Shown: one piece after another, positions 5,788-6,007 of the stretch
Layout of the letters: each line of letters opens with the position of its first letter
How positions within the stretch are numbered: the first letter of the stretch is position 1
NCBI GenBank assembly: GCA_934700375.1
Contig: CAKUXT010000128.1
Coordinates: 1-6,007, forward strand
DNA: 6,007 bases
Source of the DNA: an uncultured Bacilli bacterium
Lineage (GTDB): Bacteria; Bacillota_I; Bacilli_A; RFN20; CAG-288
Direction of reading: 5' to 3'
Made by a program: the position numbers and the translations under genes
Notes under the pieces: model-generated
The model's input: only the letters and a program-made list of their open reading frames with translations
The model's database searches: none
Told to the model about the DNA's origin: nothing

Positions 5788-6007
5788 TCAGGCGATACGA
5801 TCTCTGAAGATCTTCTCAAACTCCATCAGTTTCACGTTGTCGATCATTCCGCCGTGAGCGATAGAGATTCTTCCCGTCTCTTCGGAGACGACGACTGTGA
5901 CGCTGTCTGTCAGTTCGGAGATGCCTAAGGCAGCGCGGTGTCTTGCACCGAACTTGCCGACGATTGCCTTAGTGGAGCTAGGATAATAGACAGCGGCAGA
6001 GATGATG
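5788..6007 (-). CDS. cdaA: Diadenylate cyclase, CdaA-like, C-terminal 72 residues (partial)
   Basis: Only the C-terminal 72 residues are in the window; the start lies beyond 6007. The visible part matches the end of the DisA_N (DAC) catalytic domain: SAAVYYP, then GARHRAALGISELTD at 20-34 with the RHR motif, then VVVSEETGRIS at 38-48. DAC enzymes condense two ATP to cyclic di-AMP, an essential Bacillota signal controlling potassium and osmolyte balance. The upstream DGA motif and any N-terminal helices cannot be seen, so the CdaA assignment, against CdaS or DisA, rests on the short tail after the DAC domain: DisA would continue into helical and DNA-binding domains. The usual GTRHR reads GARHR, a substitution next to the ATP-binding RHR. 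The usual partner genes cdaR and glmM do not follow; a terminator and deoD do. Confidence 0.88.
   Translation of the reverse strand, partial: IISAAVYYPSSTKAIVGKFGARHRAALGISELTDSVTVVVSEETGRISIAHGGMIDNVKLMEFEKIFRDRIA

Overview
The window looks like a chromosomal segment of a low-to-moderate-GC member of the Bacillota, possibly a gut Erysipelotrichia-like lineage. Supporting signs are strong AAGGAGG-type ribosome binding sites, a DeoD-type purine nucleoside phosphorylase, the end of a diadenylate cyclase, and a stub of an HgdC/BadF-type acyl-CoA dehydratase activase typical of anaerobes. The taxonomic placement is inference.

Layout: two gene sets converge near position 2930-2985. On the plus strand (1-2929) is a two-gene ABC transporter locus: the C-terminal part of an FtsX/MacB-like permease whose start lies outside the window, then a protein fusing an N-terminal ATPase to a four-helix MacB-like permease. 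The ATPase keeps Walker A, the signature and Walker B, but appears to lack the usual Q-loop glutamine and H-loop histidine. At the convergence point is a 52-bp palindromic segment with TG...CA ends and 14/18 matching termini, resembling a collapsed insertion sequence or a bidirectional terminator. It directly abuts a 43-codon remnant of an acyl-CoA dehydratase activase gene on the minus strand, whose start codon also seems to have mutated from ATG to ATA.

On the minus strand, in order of transcription, are: the 3' end of a CdaA-like diadenylate cyclase (5788-6007), an intrinsic terminator (5751-5778), an extended -10 promoter, deoD (4987-5685), a membrane-anchored NERD-like protein lacking the catalytic E-x-K residues (4326-4985), a possible terminator and promoter, a six-helix membrane protein of unknown function (3109-4254), and the activase remnant (2984-3112). 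deoD and the NERD-like gene are separated by one base and are surely co-transcribed. The membrane protein and activase once formed a tight pair.

Lines of sequence that I counted by hand give about 32-42% GC in the ABC locus and 45-48% in the minus-strand genes. Together with the junction structure this suggests that the ABC locus was acquired, or brought next to the housekeeping genes by a deletion or rearrangement. I see no CRISPR array, tRNA, rRNA or riboswitch. I found no complete novel system. The most noteworthy points are the junction, the degenerate ATPase and the active-site-less NERD protein.
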